Shown one piece after another: positions 1 to 6,917 of a stretch of 64,000 nucleotides of DNA. The DNA is from Fen-1273 sp963748405 (GTDB lineage: Bacteria; Bacteroidota; Ignavibacteria; UBA10030; UBA6906): assembly GCA_963748405.1 (NCBI GenBank), contig CAVVIT010000002.1, positions 62,001-126,000 of the forward strand, given 5' to 3'. The notes under the pieces were generated by a model, which was not told the origin of the DNA, ran no database searches, and worked only from the letters and a program-made list of their open reading frames with translations. The translations under genes and the position numbers were made by a program. Within the stretch, counting starts at the first letter, position 1. Every line of letters starts with the position of its first letter.

Positions 1-323
1 TCCGTGATCACCGCCTCCATCTGGTAACAGGTGAACGCCCGGGAAATGAATATGTTGTCAAGCAGGTTCTCCGGGGTGATCGCCCGTCCGTCAGGGCGGA
101 CTCCCGCATGTTTCCGCGCAAACTCCGCCAGGTAGTAGACGTCAAACCGGTTCGTTCCGTCCACGAGCGTCACCGGCATCCCACCCAGGAGGACGTGCGC
201 CGCCGCCGCAAGGGAGATGCGGAACACGCCCCCCGTGCCGTGAAGACAGTAGAGCTTCCCCGGCGGGGACGACTTAAATTGCTGCATCAGCTGTCCGTAC
301 AGGACGGGCGGATCGGCGCTCAT
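1..323 (-). CDS. RecA/RadA-like ATPase-fold protein, partial (C-terminus off left edge)
   Basis: I translated this partial frame directly from the minus strand: ATG at 323-321, 107 codons to the window edge. The segment resembles the start of a RecA/Rad51/RadA core: a P-loop-like turn at residues 29-37 (GTGGVFRIS), a strand like the RadA 'IDTEG..F' strand (TLVDGTNRFD, 51-60), and the Rad51-like string DNIFISRAFTCYQ (88-100). The P-loop lacks the usual GKT/GKS, so ATP binding may be lost. It lies 4 nt downstream of the DUF72 gene and is the last visible gene of the dinB operon. By analogy with ImuA/ImuB-type mutasomes it could be a polymerase partner. The RecA-fold assignment comes from motif reading only. 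Confidence 0.6.
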   Translation of the reverse strand, partial: MSADPPVLYGQLMQQFKSSPPGKLYCLHGTGGVFRISLAAAAHVLLGGMPVTLVDGTNRFDVYYLAEFARKHAGVRPDGRAITPENLLDNIFISRAFTCYQMEAVIT

Positions 324-327
324 GGCT

Positions 328-1233
328 TCACGCTGCTTTTCGTTTGATGGGTGACCGGCGGGCAAGCTCGGGGTCGAGCCCGGCGAGCAGACGCGTGAGC
401 CGGCGGACTCCCTCCCCCGGGGGCGCCCCGGGAAAGGCCGTCTCACGGCCGTCCGTGAGATACGCGTAGAGCGTCTTTTCTTCCCCGAGACAGCAACGGA
501 CCGTCTCGCGAAAGGCCGCCCACTCCTCTCCTTCCTCCTCCATCGCCAGGCAGGCGGTGCGCAGCACGCAGGTGCCGGTGCCGAGCGCGCCGGGCGTCCG
601 GACGGCATCAAGGAGCGGAACGACCGCCGGCACGTGAATGACGTTCCGCCGGCGCAGGCATGCGAGGTATTCCGGCAGCACGAACCGGGACGTGCCGTTC
701 TCCACCGCGTAACTGTACGCGGGGGGAAGGGCGTCGAGGCACCGGAGGAGCACGCGCAGGAATCCGTCGAAATCCAGCGCCTCCGTCAGGGCGACGGCGC
801 CGATCTTCAGCATCACGATGTGCACGGAGGACTCCAGGAGAGAGAGCAGCGGGACGAACGTTTCGACGATGCGCCGGGGATCCAGGAAATGCGGGTTGAG
901 TTCTCCCCGCCTGTTCCTGTCGGGGTGCCCGTACGGAAAGCGGTACATCATCTGCTCGTCATCGACGAGGAGCGTCCATGCGAAGTCCTCTCCCGCGTGT
1001 TCGTTCATCCGGGATACCCGCGCGGGATCGGGCGGATACCGTGCATCGCAGGGGAACAGGGCCGTGTCAAAAAACCGGGCATACTCCCGTACGTCGCCGC
1101 GCGGCTCCCTGTAGAGCAGCCCGGTCCAGAAGGGGGACGTGCGGGGAGAGAGACCGACATGGATGTTGTGCCTTCTCCAGGCGCGGAGGCGGGGAAGCAG
1201 CTGCTCGCCCGGGTCGTCATACCGGTGCGTCAT
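328..1233 (-). CDS. DUF72 (YecE-like) family protein, divergent paralogue
   Basis: The 301-residue protein has the DUF72 TIM-barrel-like pattern: an N-terminal 'HVGLSPRTSPFWTGLLY' segment comparable to the family's 'GTSSWKYPGW', 'YARFFDTALF' near the first barrel helix, a central 'PPAYSYAVENGT' like the family's 'YAVEIRN', and a late 'EKTLYAYLTDG' like 'LYAYVNN'. It is clearly more diverged than the second DUF72 copy at 3984-4997. DUF72 has no established reaction. Its ATG overlaps the dinB stop codon (ATGA, 1230-1233), and the RecA-like gene follows after 4 nt, so it is the middle gene of a translationally coupled repair operon. A role alongside DNA polymerase IV is inferred from context only. 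Confidence 0.75.
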   Translation of the reverse strand: MTHRYDDPGEQLLPRLRAWRRHNIHVGLSPRTSPFWTGLLYREPRGDVREYARFFDTALFPCDARYPPDPARVSRMNEHAGEDFAWTLLVDDEQMMYRFPYGHPDRNRRGELNPHFLDPRRIVETFVPLLSLLESSVHIVMLKIGAVALTEALDFDGFLRVLLRCLDALPPAYSYAVENGTSRFVLPEYLACLRRRNVIHVPAVVPLLDAVRTPGALGTGTCVLRTACLAMEEEGEEWAAFRETVRCCLGEEKTLYAYLTDGRETAFPGAPPGEGVRRLTRLLAGLDPELARRSPIKRKAA

Positions 1234-2453
1234 TCCCGTTCCTCCCGCCGCTCCGCCACGCCGCAGGTGATCCCCCAGCGGATGCTGCCGTAGCCGTATC
1301 GCGACTGGAGGCCGTCCAGCCGGCGGTGGAGCACGCCGACTTTTTCCCCGGCGGTGATGCCGAGGTCCATCTGGACCCCCCCGGCGGCCGACAGGTTCGA
1401 GACTTTCACGCCGACAAGGCGGACGAGCTGCCCCGGCGGAGCAAGCTGCGCGAGCAGCCGCCGGGCGGCGCCGAAGACGTCCTCTTCGTTCGACGAGGGA
1501 CAGGGGAGCGTCGCCTGTTTCTGCACCGTCGTGAAGTCGGTAAACCGCACGCGCACGGTGACCGTGGAAGCCGCGAGTTCATCCTGCCGGAGCGTCTTGC
1601 AGCAGCGCTCGGTCAGGTAGTAGAGCGTGCTTCTCACGCGCTCGCTGTCGGCGGTGTCGGTGCCGAACGTCATGTCGCGGGAAATGGACTTCTCCACGCG
1701 GTCGTGCGGAACGATCGCCTCGTCGGACGGAACGGCGCACGAGACGATGAAGCGGCAGAGCGAAAGCGTGGGGAGCCGTTCCGCGCGGAGGGGGGGGAAG
1801 GCGCCCGCCGCTGGCGCATTCCTTTCCGCATACGCCATGGCCTGTCCCACCGTCCTGATCCCGTACGTGTGAAGGTGGGGAAGCGTCCTGGGCCCGATGC
1901 CGGGAACCGTTTCGACGGGCAGCGGCGCCAGGAACTCCCGCTCGGTTCCCGGCCGGATCACGACGAGGCCGTCCGGCTTGTTCACCCCCGCGGCGATCTT
2001 CGCGCACACCCTGTTCGATGCAACCCCGATCGAGACGCTCAGGCCGCATTCCCACCGCACCCGCTCCTTCATCGCCTCCGCCATCCGGCGCGGGTCGTGC
2101 CCCCAGAAGTGCAGGCACCCGGTCACGTCCATGGAAGCTTCATCCACGCTCACCTGCTCCATGTCCGGGGTGAAATCCCGGAGGATCCCCATCACCCTGT
2201 CGGAATACTCCCCGTAGAGACGGTGGCTCCCCCGCATGAACACCGCGTCGGAAGGAAGCATCCGTGCCGCCGTCCGCAGCGGCATCGCCGTCCGCACGCC
2301 GTACTTCCTCGCCTCGTAGTTCGGACACGAGACGATCCCGCGGTCGGTGCGAAGTCCGCCGATGCACAGAGGCCTGCCGCGGAGCTCGGGGTGCAGGGCC
2401 ATTTCGACGGAGGCGAAGAAGCAGTCAATATCAAGAAGGAAGAATGTGCGCAT
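1230..2453 (-). CDS. dinB: Y-family DNA polymerase IV (translesion polymerase)
   Basis: This 407-residue protein is a full-length Y-family polymerase. The palm metal ligands are visible: D8 in LLDIDCFFASVE, and D104/E105 in SVDEAS. F13 sits at the steric-gate position used by E. coli DinB. A thumb helix-hairpin-helix follows (VETVPGIGPRTLPHLHTYGI), then a little-finger domain with HDRVEKSISRDMTFG. The family copies past damaged template bases with low fidelity. No clear beta-clamp-binding peptide was recognised at the C-terminus. The start overlaps the small zinc-ribbon gene by 23 nt and the stop overlaps the DUF72 start. The operon promoter carries a palindromic operator, so DNA-damage induction is likely but inferred. 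Confidence 0.93.
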   Translation of the reverse strand: MRTFFLLDIDCFFASVEMALHPELRGRPLCIGGLRTDRGIVSCPNYEARKYGVRTAMPLRTAARMLPSDAVFMRGSHRLYGEYSDRVMGILRDFTPDMEQVSVDEASMDVTGCLHFWGHDPRRMAEAMKERVRWECGLSVSIGVASNRVCAKIAAGVNKPDGLVVIRPGTEREFLAPLPVETVPGIGPRTLPHLHTYGIRTVGQAMAYAERNAPAAGAFPPLRAERLPTLSLCRFIVSCAVPSDEAIVPHDRVEKSISRDMTFGTDTADSERVRSTLYYLTERCCKTLRQDELAASTVTVRVRFTDFTTVQKQATLPCPSSNEEDVFGAARRLLAQLAPPGQLVRLVGVKVSNLSAAGGVQMDLGITAGEKVGVLHRRLDGLQSRYGYGSIRWGITCGVAERREERE

Positions 2454-2682
2454 TGTCGTGTCTCTGGCATTCTCCGCACATGCCGCTGCGGTCCGCGGTG
2501 TACCGGCACGAGCATTCCCGGCACAGGATCAGATGCTGAAGCGTACAGGACGGGCAGTGGATGTCCTCCCGCAGCGCGTCGTCCGCCATTCCGTAAAACT
2601 CTTCAATCTCGCGGGCGCTCAACGTCCGCTCGCACACACAGCACTCGGCCTGTGACAGAACGTACAGCGGTTCGGCGCGCAT
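2431..2682 (-). CDS. Small cysteine-rich zinc-ribbon protein
   Basis: An 83-residue protein with four Cys-x2-Cys pairs: CCVC, CPSC, CREC and CGEC, enough for two zinc sites. I recognise no named family. ATG at 2682-2680 is preferred because GAGGT sits 9 nt upstream; an in-frame GTG directly before it (2685) is an alternative. It is the first gene after the promoter at 2729-2757, and its 3' end overlaps the dinB start by 23 nt, so the two are probably coupled. It may be a DNA- or protein-binding accessory of the polymerase operon; that is inference from position and the zinc pattern. Confidence 0.6.
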   Translation of the reverse strand: MRAEPLYVLSQAECCVCERTLSAREIEEFYGMADDALREDIHCPSCTLQHLILCRECSCRYTADRSGMCGECQRHDNAHILPS

Positions 2683-2728
2683 CACGGGTTTACCTCATGT
2701 TCGGGAAAGGATACCGGAGCCCGGAAAA

Positions 2729-2757
2729 AGAATACGACATTTTTGTCGTGTTGTCAA
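2729..2757 (-). promoter_or_regulatory. Sigma70-like promoter of the zinc-ribbon/dinB/DUF72/recA-like operon
   Basis: On the minus strand a perfect -35 TTGACA (plus 2757-2752) is followed by exactly 17 nt and a -10 TATTCT (plus 2734-2729). Transcription would start near 2722, about 40 nt before the first gene. The spacer is almost entirely filled by the dyad at 2734-2749, so a bound repressor would block polymerase. Confidence 0.7.
2734..2749. promoter_or_regulatory. Candidate operator 1 (perfect 16-bp dyad ACGACA-N4-TGTCGT)
   Basis: ACGACATTTTTGTCGT is a perfect inverted repeat with 6-bp arms and a 4-bp spacer, lying between the -35 and -10 of the dinB operon. Its place and architecture fit a LexA-type SOS repressor site, but the sequence differs from the E. 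coli (CTGT-N8-ACAG) and Bacillus (GAAC-N4-GTTC) boxes. Confidence 0.6.
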
Positions 2758-2764
2758 TAACGAG

Positions 2765-2780
2765 GTAACAAATTTGTCGT
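2765..2780. promoter_or_regulatory. Candidate operator 2 (imperfect copy of operator 1)
   Basis: GTAACAAATTTGTCGT keeps one full TGTCGT arm, a degenerate second arm and the same 4-bp spacing. It is centred 31 bp upstream of operator 1, close to three helical turns, which would place two dimers on the same DNA face. The core ACAAATTTGT is itself a perfect palindrome. Confidence 0.45.
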
Positions 2781-3116
2781 ATGCGCCGGAGGCGGGAAAC
2801 GCGGGAAGTCGTTGTCCGGCAACGCCGGGGAACGCCCGCATAAAAAAAGATTTCATGCGATATCGTAAAGGCCGCCCCGGACATGTAGTTATGTATGCGA
2901 GCTGCGTTCCGTAGTCCCCGGCCCGGCGCTTCCACGGGCCGGCGGCAAACGGCAAGCCGGGCACCCCGTTCTGTCCCCCGGCAGGATGGGGTGCCGGCGA
3001 GTTCCGGGCGCGGAAACCGGAGCGAAAAACCCGCCGCAGACCCACCTTTCTTCTCAGTGTTCCGTTTTGTACATTTTTCCCGTCCCAACCTCTCCCACTC
3101 ATGTAAGGATCCCCCC

Positions 3117-3899
3117 ATGGATGAAACTCCGATCCAGACGCCACCGGCAGAACAGGTGAAGCCGATGTCCCTCAGCGACAGACTTGTCGGCGTGTTCGCA
3201 TCCCCGTCCGAACTGTACGACAACGTCCGGCAGACTCCCCCGACGGGAAGCAACTGGGTGGTCCCGACGATGATCCTCGTCGTCGTCGGTCTCATCATGG
3301 CATACCTTGTCGTGAGCAACCCGTCCCTCTCGGACCAGATGAAGCGCATGACGAGCGAGCAGATGGAAAAGGGGCTGCAGCGGCAGCTCGCGGCGGGGAA
3401 GATCACACAGGAACAGGCGAACCAGGCGCGCGACCAGATGTCCGGCATGGGAGAAACGAGCACGCTGGTATTCAAATACGCCGGCGCGGTCGTGGGACCG
3501 TTTTTCGCCCTCTTCCTCGCAAGCCTCGTCTACTGGCTCCTCGGCAAAGGGGTGATGAAAGCGACCGCCCCCTACATGAAGGTCGTGGAGGTCGTGGGAC
3601 TGACGTTCCTGATCTCCTCGATCGAAAGCATCGTGACGACGATCCTCTCCATCGGGATGAATTCCATCTTCGCAAGCCCGAGCCTTGCCCTTCTCGTCTC
3701 CGACTTCTCGATCGAGAACAAATGGCACCTCCTGGCGGCGTCGGCGAACGTCTTCTCGTTCTGGTCGCTCACCGTCACGAGCATCGGGCTCTCGCGGCTC
3801 TTCCAGAAAGATCTCCCGAAGGTCCTCGTCCTCGTGTTCGCACTCTGGATCATCTGGATACTCTTCACGGTCTTCGGCCTGACGGCGCTCCGGGGCTGA
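3117..3899 (+). CDS. YIP1-domain integral membrane protein
   Basis: A 260-residue membrane protein. The soluble N-terminus contains 'LVGVFASPSELYDNVRQTP', the typical lead-in of bacterial YIP1 proteins. A first membrane segment follows (WVVPTMILVVVGLIMAYLVV), then a charged loop (about residues 65-110) and four hydrophobic segments (FALFLASLVYWLLG, VVEVVGLTFLISSIESIV, NVFSFWSLTVTSIGL, VLVLVFALWIIWILFTVF). YIP1 proteins in bacteria have no settled function. The start ATG at 3117 is chosen because AAGGA lies 7 nt upstream; upstream in-frame codons lack family similarity. A strong terminator follows, so it is probably monocistronic. Confidence 0.85.
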   Translation: MDETPIQTPPAEQVKPMSLSDRLVGVFASPSELYDNVRQTPPTGSNWVVPTMILVVVGLIMAYLVVSNPSLSDQMKRMTSEQMEKGLQRQLAAGKITQEQANQARDQMSGMGETSTLVFKYAGAVVGPFFALFLASLVYWLLGKGVMKATAPYMKVVEVVGLTFLISSIESIVTTILSIGMNSIFASPSLALLVSDFSIENKWHLLAASANVFSFWSLTVTSIGLSRLFQKDLPKVLVLVFALWIIWILFTVFGLTALRG

Positions 3900-3924
3900 G
3901 ACGCATGCGACCGGGTTGTCCCGA

Positions 3925-3958
3925 GCCCGCCGGCGCACCCGGCGGGCTTTTTCTTTTT
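3925..3958 (+). terminator. Rho-independent terminator after the YIP1 gene
   Basis: A 9-bp perfect stem GCCCGCCGG/CCGGCGGGC with a 5-nt loop is followed by TTTTTCTTTTT. It sits 25 nt after the YIP1 stop. Confidence 0.9.
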
Positions 3959-3983
3959 CCTCACCGGTGTGTTATATTGCAGC

Positions 3984-4997
3984 ATGACGAAGAAGAAACA
4001 GCCGCCCGGCACGCTCTCGCTCTTCGGGGAGGCGGACGAACCTCCGCGCCGCACCGAAGCGGAAACGGCGTACGCGGCGCATAACCGCGAACGTCTCCGC
4101 CGCTGGGCGAGCCGGGGGATCTATTTCGGCTCCTCGTCGTGGAAATACCCCGGCTGGAAGGGGCTCGTCTACAACCGGGCGTACCCTTCGAAGAAGGCGT
4201 TCGAGAAGGAGTGCATCGCCGAGTATTCCGGTCTCTTCCCGACCGTGTGCGCGGACTTCGCGCTCTACGATTTCCCCGGCGAAGAGCAGATGCGGATACT
4301 CCACGATACGACGACGGACGATTTCCGCCTTTCGCTGAAGGTGACGGACCGGATCACGATCAAACGCTACCCGAATCTCCCGCGGCACGGCGCAAACGCC
4401 GGACGGGAGAACCCGGATTTCCTCAACCTCGAGCTTTTCGAAGACGCGTTCCTCCGCCCCGTGGAGGCGCTCAGGAAGAAACGGGGGGTGATCATTTTCG
4501 AATTCTCCGCCTTCTATCCGAATTCCGGAGTTTCGTACGAGAAGTTTCTGCGCATGATGGACGACTTTCTCGCCCGGCTCCCGAAGGACGTTGCCTACGC
4601 CGTGGAAATCCGGAACAGGGAATACCTCACGCCGGACTATCTCACCATGCTCGCCGACAGGGGGGTGGCGCACGTGCTGAACAGCTGGACGAAGATGCCG
4701 CCGATCATCGATCAGATTCAGATCGCGGGGGTCCTGAGCGCCCGGTTCTCGGTGGCGCGCGCGCTCCTGCGGCCGGGAAGGACGTACCAGGAGGCGGTGG
4801 AGAAGTTCCAGCCGTACGAGGAGATCAGGGAGGAGAACCCGGAGATACGGCTCGGGCTCGCGGAAACGGTGCGGCGCTGCGTCGCCGAAGGCCGGCAGCT
4901 GTACGCCTACGTCAACAACAGGGCGGAGGGGAATTCGCCGAAGACGATCGAGGCGATCCTCGACATCCTGGACACGTATCCCGTCGAAACCCTGTAA
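3984..4997 (+). CDS. DUF72 (YecE-like) family protein
   Basis: A 337-residue canonical DUF72 protein. It has the N-terminal 'YFGSSSWKYPGWKG' signature (about 48-61), 'LRLSLK'-type barrel strands around 'FRLSLKVTDRIT', 'GVIIFEFSAFYPNSG', 'DVAYAVEIRNREYL' and 'LYAYVNNRAEGNSP' at the end. It is nearer the family consensus than the copy at 328-1233. ATG 3984 is preferred over an in-frame GTG at 3969 because TATATT (3973-3978), a likely -10 element, lies only 5 nt before it. The helicase N-terminal gene begins 20 nt downstream in the same orientation, placing this DUF72 gene in a DNA-repair context too. Its reaction is unknown. Confidence 0.85.
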   Translation: MTKKKQPPGTLSLFGEADEPPRRTEAETAYAAHNRERLRRWASRGIYFGSSSWKYPGWKGLVYNRAYPSKKAFEKECIAEYSGLFPTVCADFALYDFPGEEQMRILHDTTTDDFRLSLKVTDRITIKRYPNLPRHGANAGRENPDFLNLELFEDAFLRPVEALRKKRGVIIFEFSAFYPNSGVSYEKFLRMMDDFLARLPKDVAYAVEIRNREYLTPDYLTMLADRGVAHVLNSWTKMPPIIDQIQIAGVLSARFSVARALLRPGRTYQEAVEKFQPYEEIREENPEIRLGLAETVRRCVAEGRQLYAYVNNRAEGNSPKTIEAILDILDTYPVETL

Positions 4998-5017
4998 GCA
5001 ACACAGGCCGGAACTCC

Positions 5018-6007
5018 ATGAAGAAATACACGCTCAAGAAATCTCTCTTCAAGGACGCCCCGGAACCGGAGCCGCCGAAGCACCTGCGGATCGACTACAG
5101 GAACCAGCTCAACCCGGCGCAGTACGAGGCCGTCACGTCCGTCAACGGCCCGCATCTCATCATCGCCGGCGCGGGAACCGGGAAGACGCGGACGATCACC
5201 TACAGGGTCGCCTACCTCGTCGAGCTCGGGGTGAAGCCCGAATCGATCCTGCTTCTGACGTTCACGCGCCGTGCCGCGCAGGAAATGCTCCGCCGCGCGT
5301 CGATACTCCTCGACGCACGCTGCGAGAAAGTCGCCGGGGGGACGTTCCACTCGTTCGCCAATCTCGTCCTCCGGCAGTACGCCCCCCTCCTGGATTTCGA
5401 TTCGTCGTTTTCGATACTCGACCAGGGGGACGCCGAGGATGTCGTCAACCTCCTCCGCACGCAGTTCAAGTTCGACACGAAGGAGAGGCGTTTCCCCCGC
5501 AAGCAGACGCTGTACACCATCTTCTCGCGCGCCGTCAACACGCTGACGCCGGTCAGGGACATCCTGAAGGAAGACTATCCCCATTACGAGGACTTCCTCG
5601 ACGACATCCTGAAGCTCCAGACGGCCTTCGAGCAGTACAAGGCCGGGCACAACATGATGGATTACGACGACCTGCTCATCTACCTCAGGAAACTCCTGCG
5701 GGACCACGACAGGGTGCGGCGCACGCTCTCTGACAGGTACCGCTACGTGATGGTGGACGAGTACCAGGACACGAACAGGATCCAGGCCGAGATCGTGGCG
5801 CTCATTTCCTCCTCCCACGGCAACGTGATGGTCGTGGGGGACGACGCGCAGTCGATTTATTCGTTCCGCGGCGCGACGATCCGGAACATCCTCGATTTCC
5901 CGGAAGCGTTTCCCGGGTGCACGATCGTCAAGCTCGAGGAGAACTACAGAAGCACGCAACCGATACTGAACCTCACGAATGAAATCCTCCGGCGGGCACG
6001 GGAATAA
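5018..6007 (+). CDS. UvrD/PcrA-type superfamily 1 helicase, N-terminal half (split gene)
   Basis: The 329-residue ORF covers only domains 1A/1B and the start of 2A of an SF1A helicase. Visible motifs: Q motif 'RNQLNPAQYEAV', Walker A GAGTGKT with K56, motif Ia 'LLLTFTRRAAQEM', Walker B/motif II VDEYQDT with D247/E248, motif III 'VVGDDAQSIYSFRG', motif IV 'LEENYRSTQPIL'. The reading frame stops right after 'LTNEILRRARE', where family members continue with 'KYxKxLFT...'. That continuation is found at 6914-7945, in the same frame (offset a multiple of 3), after a complete unrelated gene. Intact members are about 650-730 residues; the two halves sum to 672. The motifs present could bind and hydrolyse ATP only if the second half supplies motifs V and VI. 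Confidence 0.9.
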   Translation: MKKYTLKKSLFKDAPEPEPPKHLRIDYRNQLNPAQYEAVTSVNGPHLIIAGAGTGKTRTITYRVAYLVELGVKPESILLLTFTRRAAQEMLRRASILLDARCEKVAGGTFHSFANLVLRQYAPLLDFDSSFSILDQGDAEDVVNLLRTQFKFDTKERRFPRKQTLYTIFSRAVNTLTPVRDILKEDYPHYEDFLDDILKLQTAFEQYKAGHNMMDYDDLLIYLRKLLRDHDRVRRTLSDRYRYVMVDEYQDTNRIQAEIVALISSSHGNVMVVGDDAQSIYSFRGATIRNILDFPEAFPGCTIVKLEENYRSTQPILNLTNEILRRARE

Positions 6008-6917
6008 ACGGGCGCCGGGCCCGCTGGCCCGGGCGTTCGGGCGGGGCGGAACCGTGATACTCGACGGCGCCATGGGGACCGAGCTGGAGCGGCGCGGCAT
6101 CGACACCGGGCTCCCTCTCTGGTCGGCCGGGGCGCTGATGACGGCCCCGGAGGCCGTCCGGCGCATACACGACGACTACATCGACGCCGGCGCGGAGATT
6201 ATCACGAGCAACACGTTCAGGACGACGCGAAGGACTTTTGCGCGCGCCGGCCTTCCGGACCGCTCGGCGGAACTGACCGCGCTCGCCGTGGCGCTGGCCC
6301 GCGATGCAATCGCCGCGCAGCCGGGACGCCAGGTGCTCGTGGCGGGCTCGATGGCCCCCCTGGAAGACTGCTACAGGCCCGATCTCGTACCGGCGGACGA
6401 TGCGCTGCGCGAAGAGCACGCCGAACACGCTGCGCGCCTTGCGGCATCGGGCGTGGATTTCCTCCTTCTTGAGACGATGGGAACGCTGCGTGAAGCATCG
6501 ATCGCGGCCGAAGCCGCCCGGAGGACGGGACTGGAGTTCGTCGTGAGCTTCCTCTGCAACGGCGAGGGAGCGCTCTACGGCGGCGAGCCCCTCGGGGAGG
6601 CCGTACGGATCATCATGAAGCACGCCCCCGCTGCGCTGGCACTCAACTGCATTCCGCCCGGCGTCGTGGAGCGCCGGCTGGATGAGCTTCTCTCCGCACT
6701 CCGCGGAGTCGGGGGGAAAGGCAATGTGCCCCTCGGCGCGTACGCCAACGTCGGCACGCCGGGGGGGGAACACGGGGGAGTATTCACGCGGGATGCCGGA
6801 CCCGCAGCGTACGCACACGGTGCACTCTCGTGGATAAGGGCCGGCGCGTCGTTCGTCGGCGGATGCTGCGGCACCACCCCCGAATATATCCGGGCAGTCA
6901 GGGGAGCGATCGGATGA
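5979..6917 (+). CDS. Homocysteine S-methyltransferase (MmuM/BHMT-like), embedded between helicase halves
   Basis: The 312-residue protein carries the family's N-terminal 'TVILDGAMGTELERRGIDT', 'DAGAEIITSNTFRTTRRTF', 'LLLETMGTLREA' and the zinc ligands: a Cys in 'LALNCIPP' and the Cys pair in 'GGCCGTTPEYI'. It should transfer a methyl group to homocysteine to give methionine; the donor (S-methylmethionine, SAM or betaine) cannot be read from sequence. The listed ATG lies inside the helicase ORF (29-nt overlap). Family similarity starts only around residue 15, so GTG at 6054 is an alternative. The stop TGA overlaps the ATG of the helicase C-terminal half (ATGA, 6914-6917). The catalytic motifs look intact. 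Confidence 0.9.
   Translation: MKSSGGHGNKRAPGPLARAFGRGGTVILDGAMGTELERRGIDTGLPLWSAGALMTAPEAVRRIHDDYIDAGAEIITSNTFRTTRRTFARAGLPDRSAELTALAVALARDAIAAQPGRQVLVAGSMAPLEDCYRPDLVPADDALREEHAEHAARLAASGVDFLLLETMGTLREASIAAEAARRTGLEFVVSFLCNGEGALYGGEPLGEAVRIIMKHAPAALALNCIPPGVVERRLDELLSALRGVGGKGNVPLGAYANVGTPGGEHGGVFTRDAGPAAYAHGALSWIRAGASFVGGCCGTTPEYIRAVRGAIG

Larger units (their letters stand above)
2683..3116. other. Intergenic region between the divergent dinB operon and the YIP1 gene
   Basis: About 430 bp without a gene I can support. The left end holds the dinB-operon promoter and its two dyads. Further right there is an A-rich stretch near 2840 and nothing else structured. Short ORFs here have no recognisable family features. 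AAGGA at 3105-3109 is the ribosome-binding site of the next gene. Confidence 0.6.

Noticed and set aside
978..2768. 596-residue plus-strand open frame
   Set aside because: Antisense to dinB and the zinc-ribbon gene and crossing their promoter; Arg/His/Pro-rich with no motif.
2695..3475. Minus-strand ORFs in the dinB-YIP1 intergenic region
   Set aside because: They overlap the YIP1 gene or the promoter and show no family features or ribosome-binding sites.
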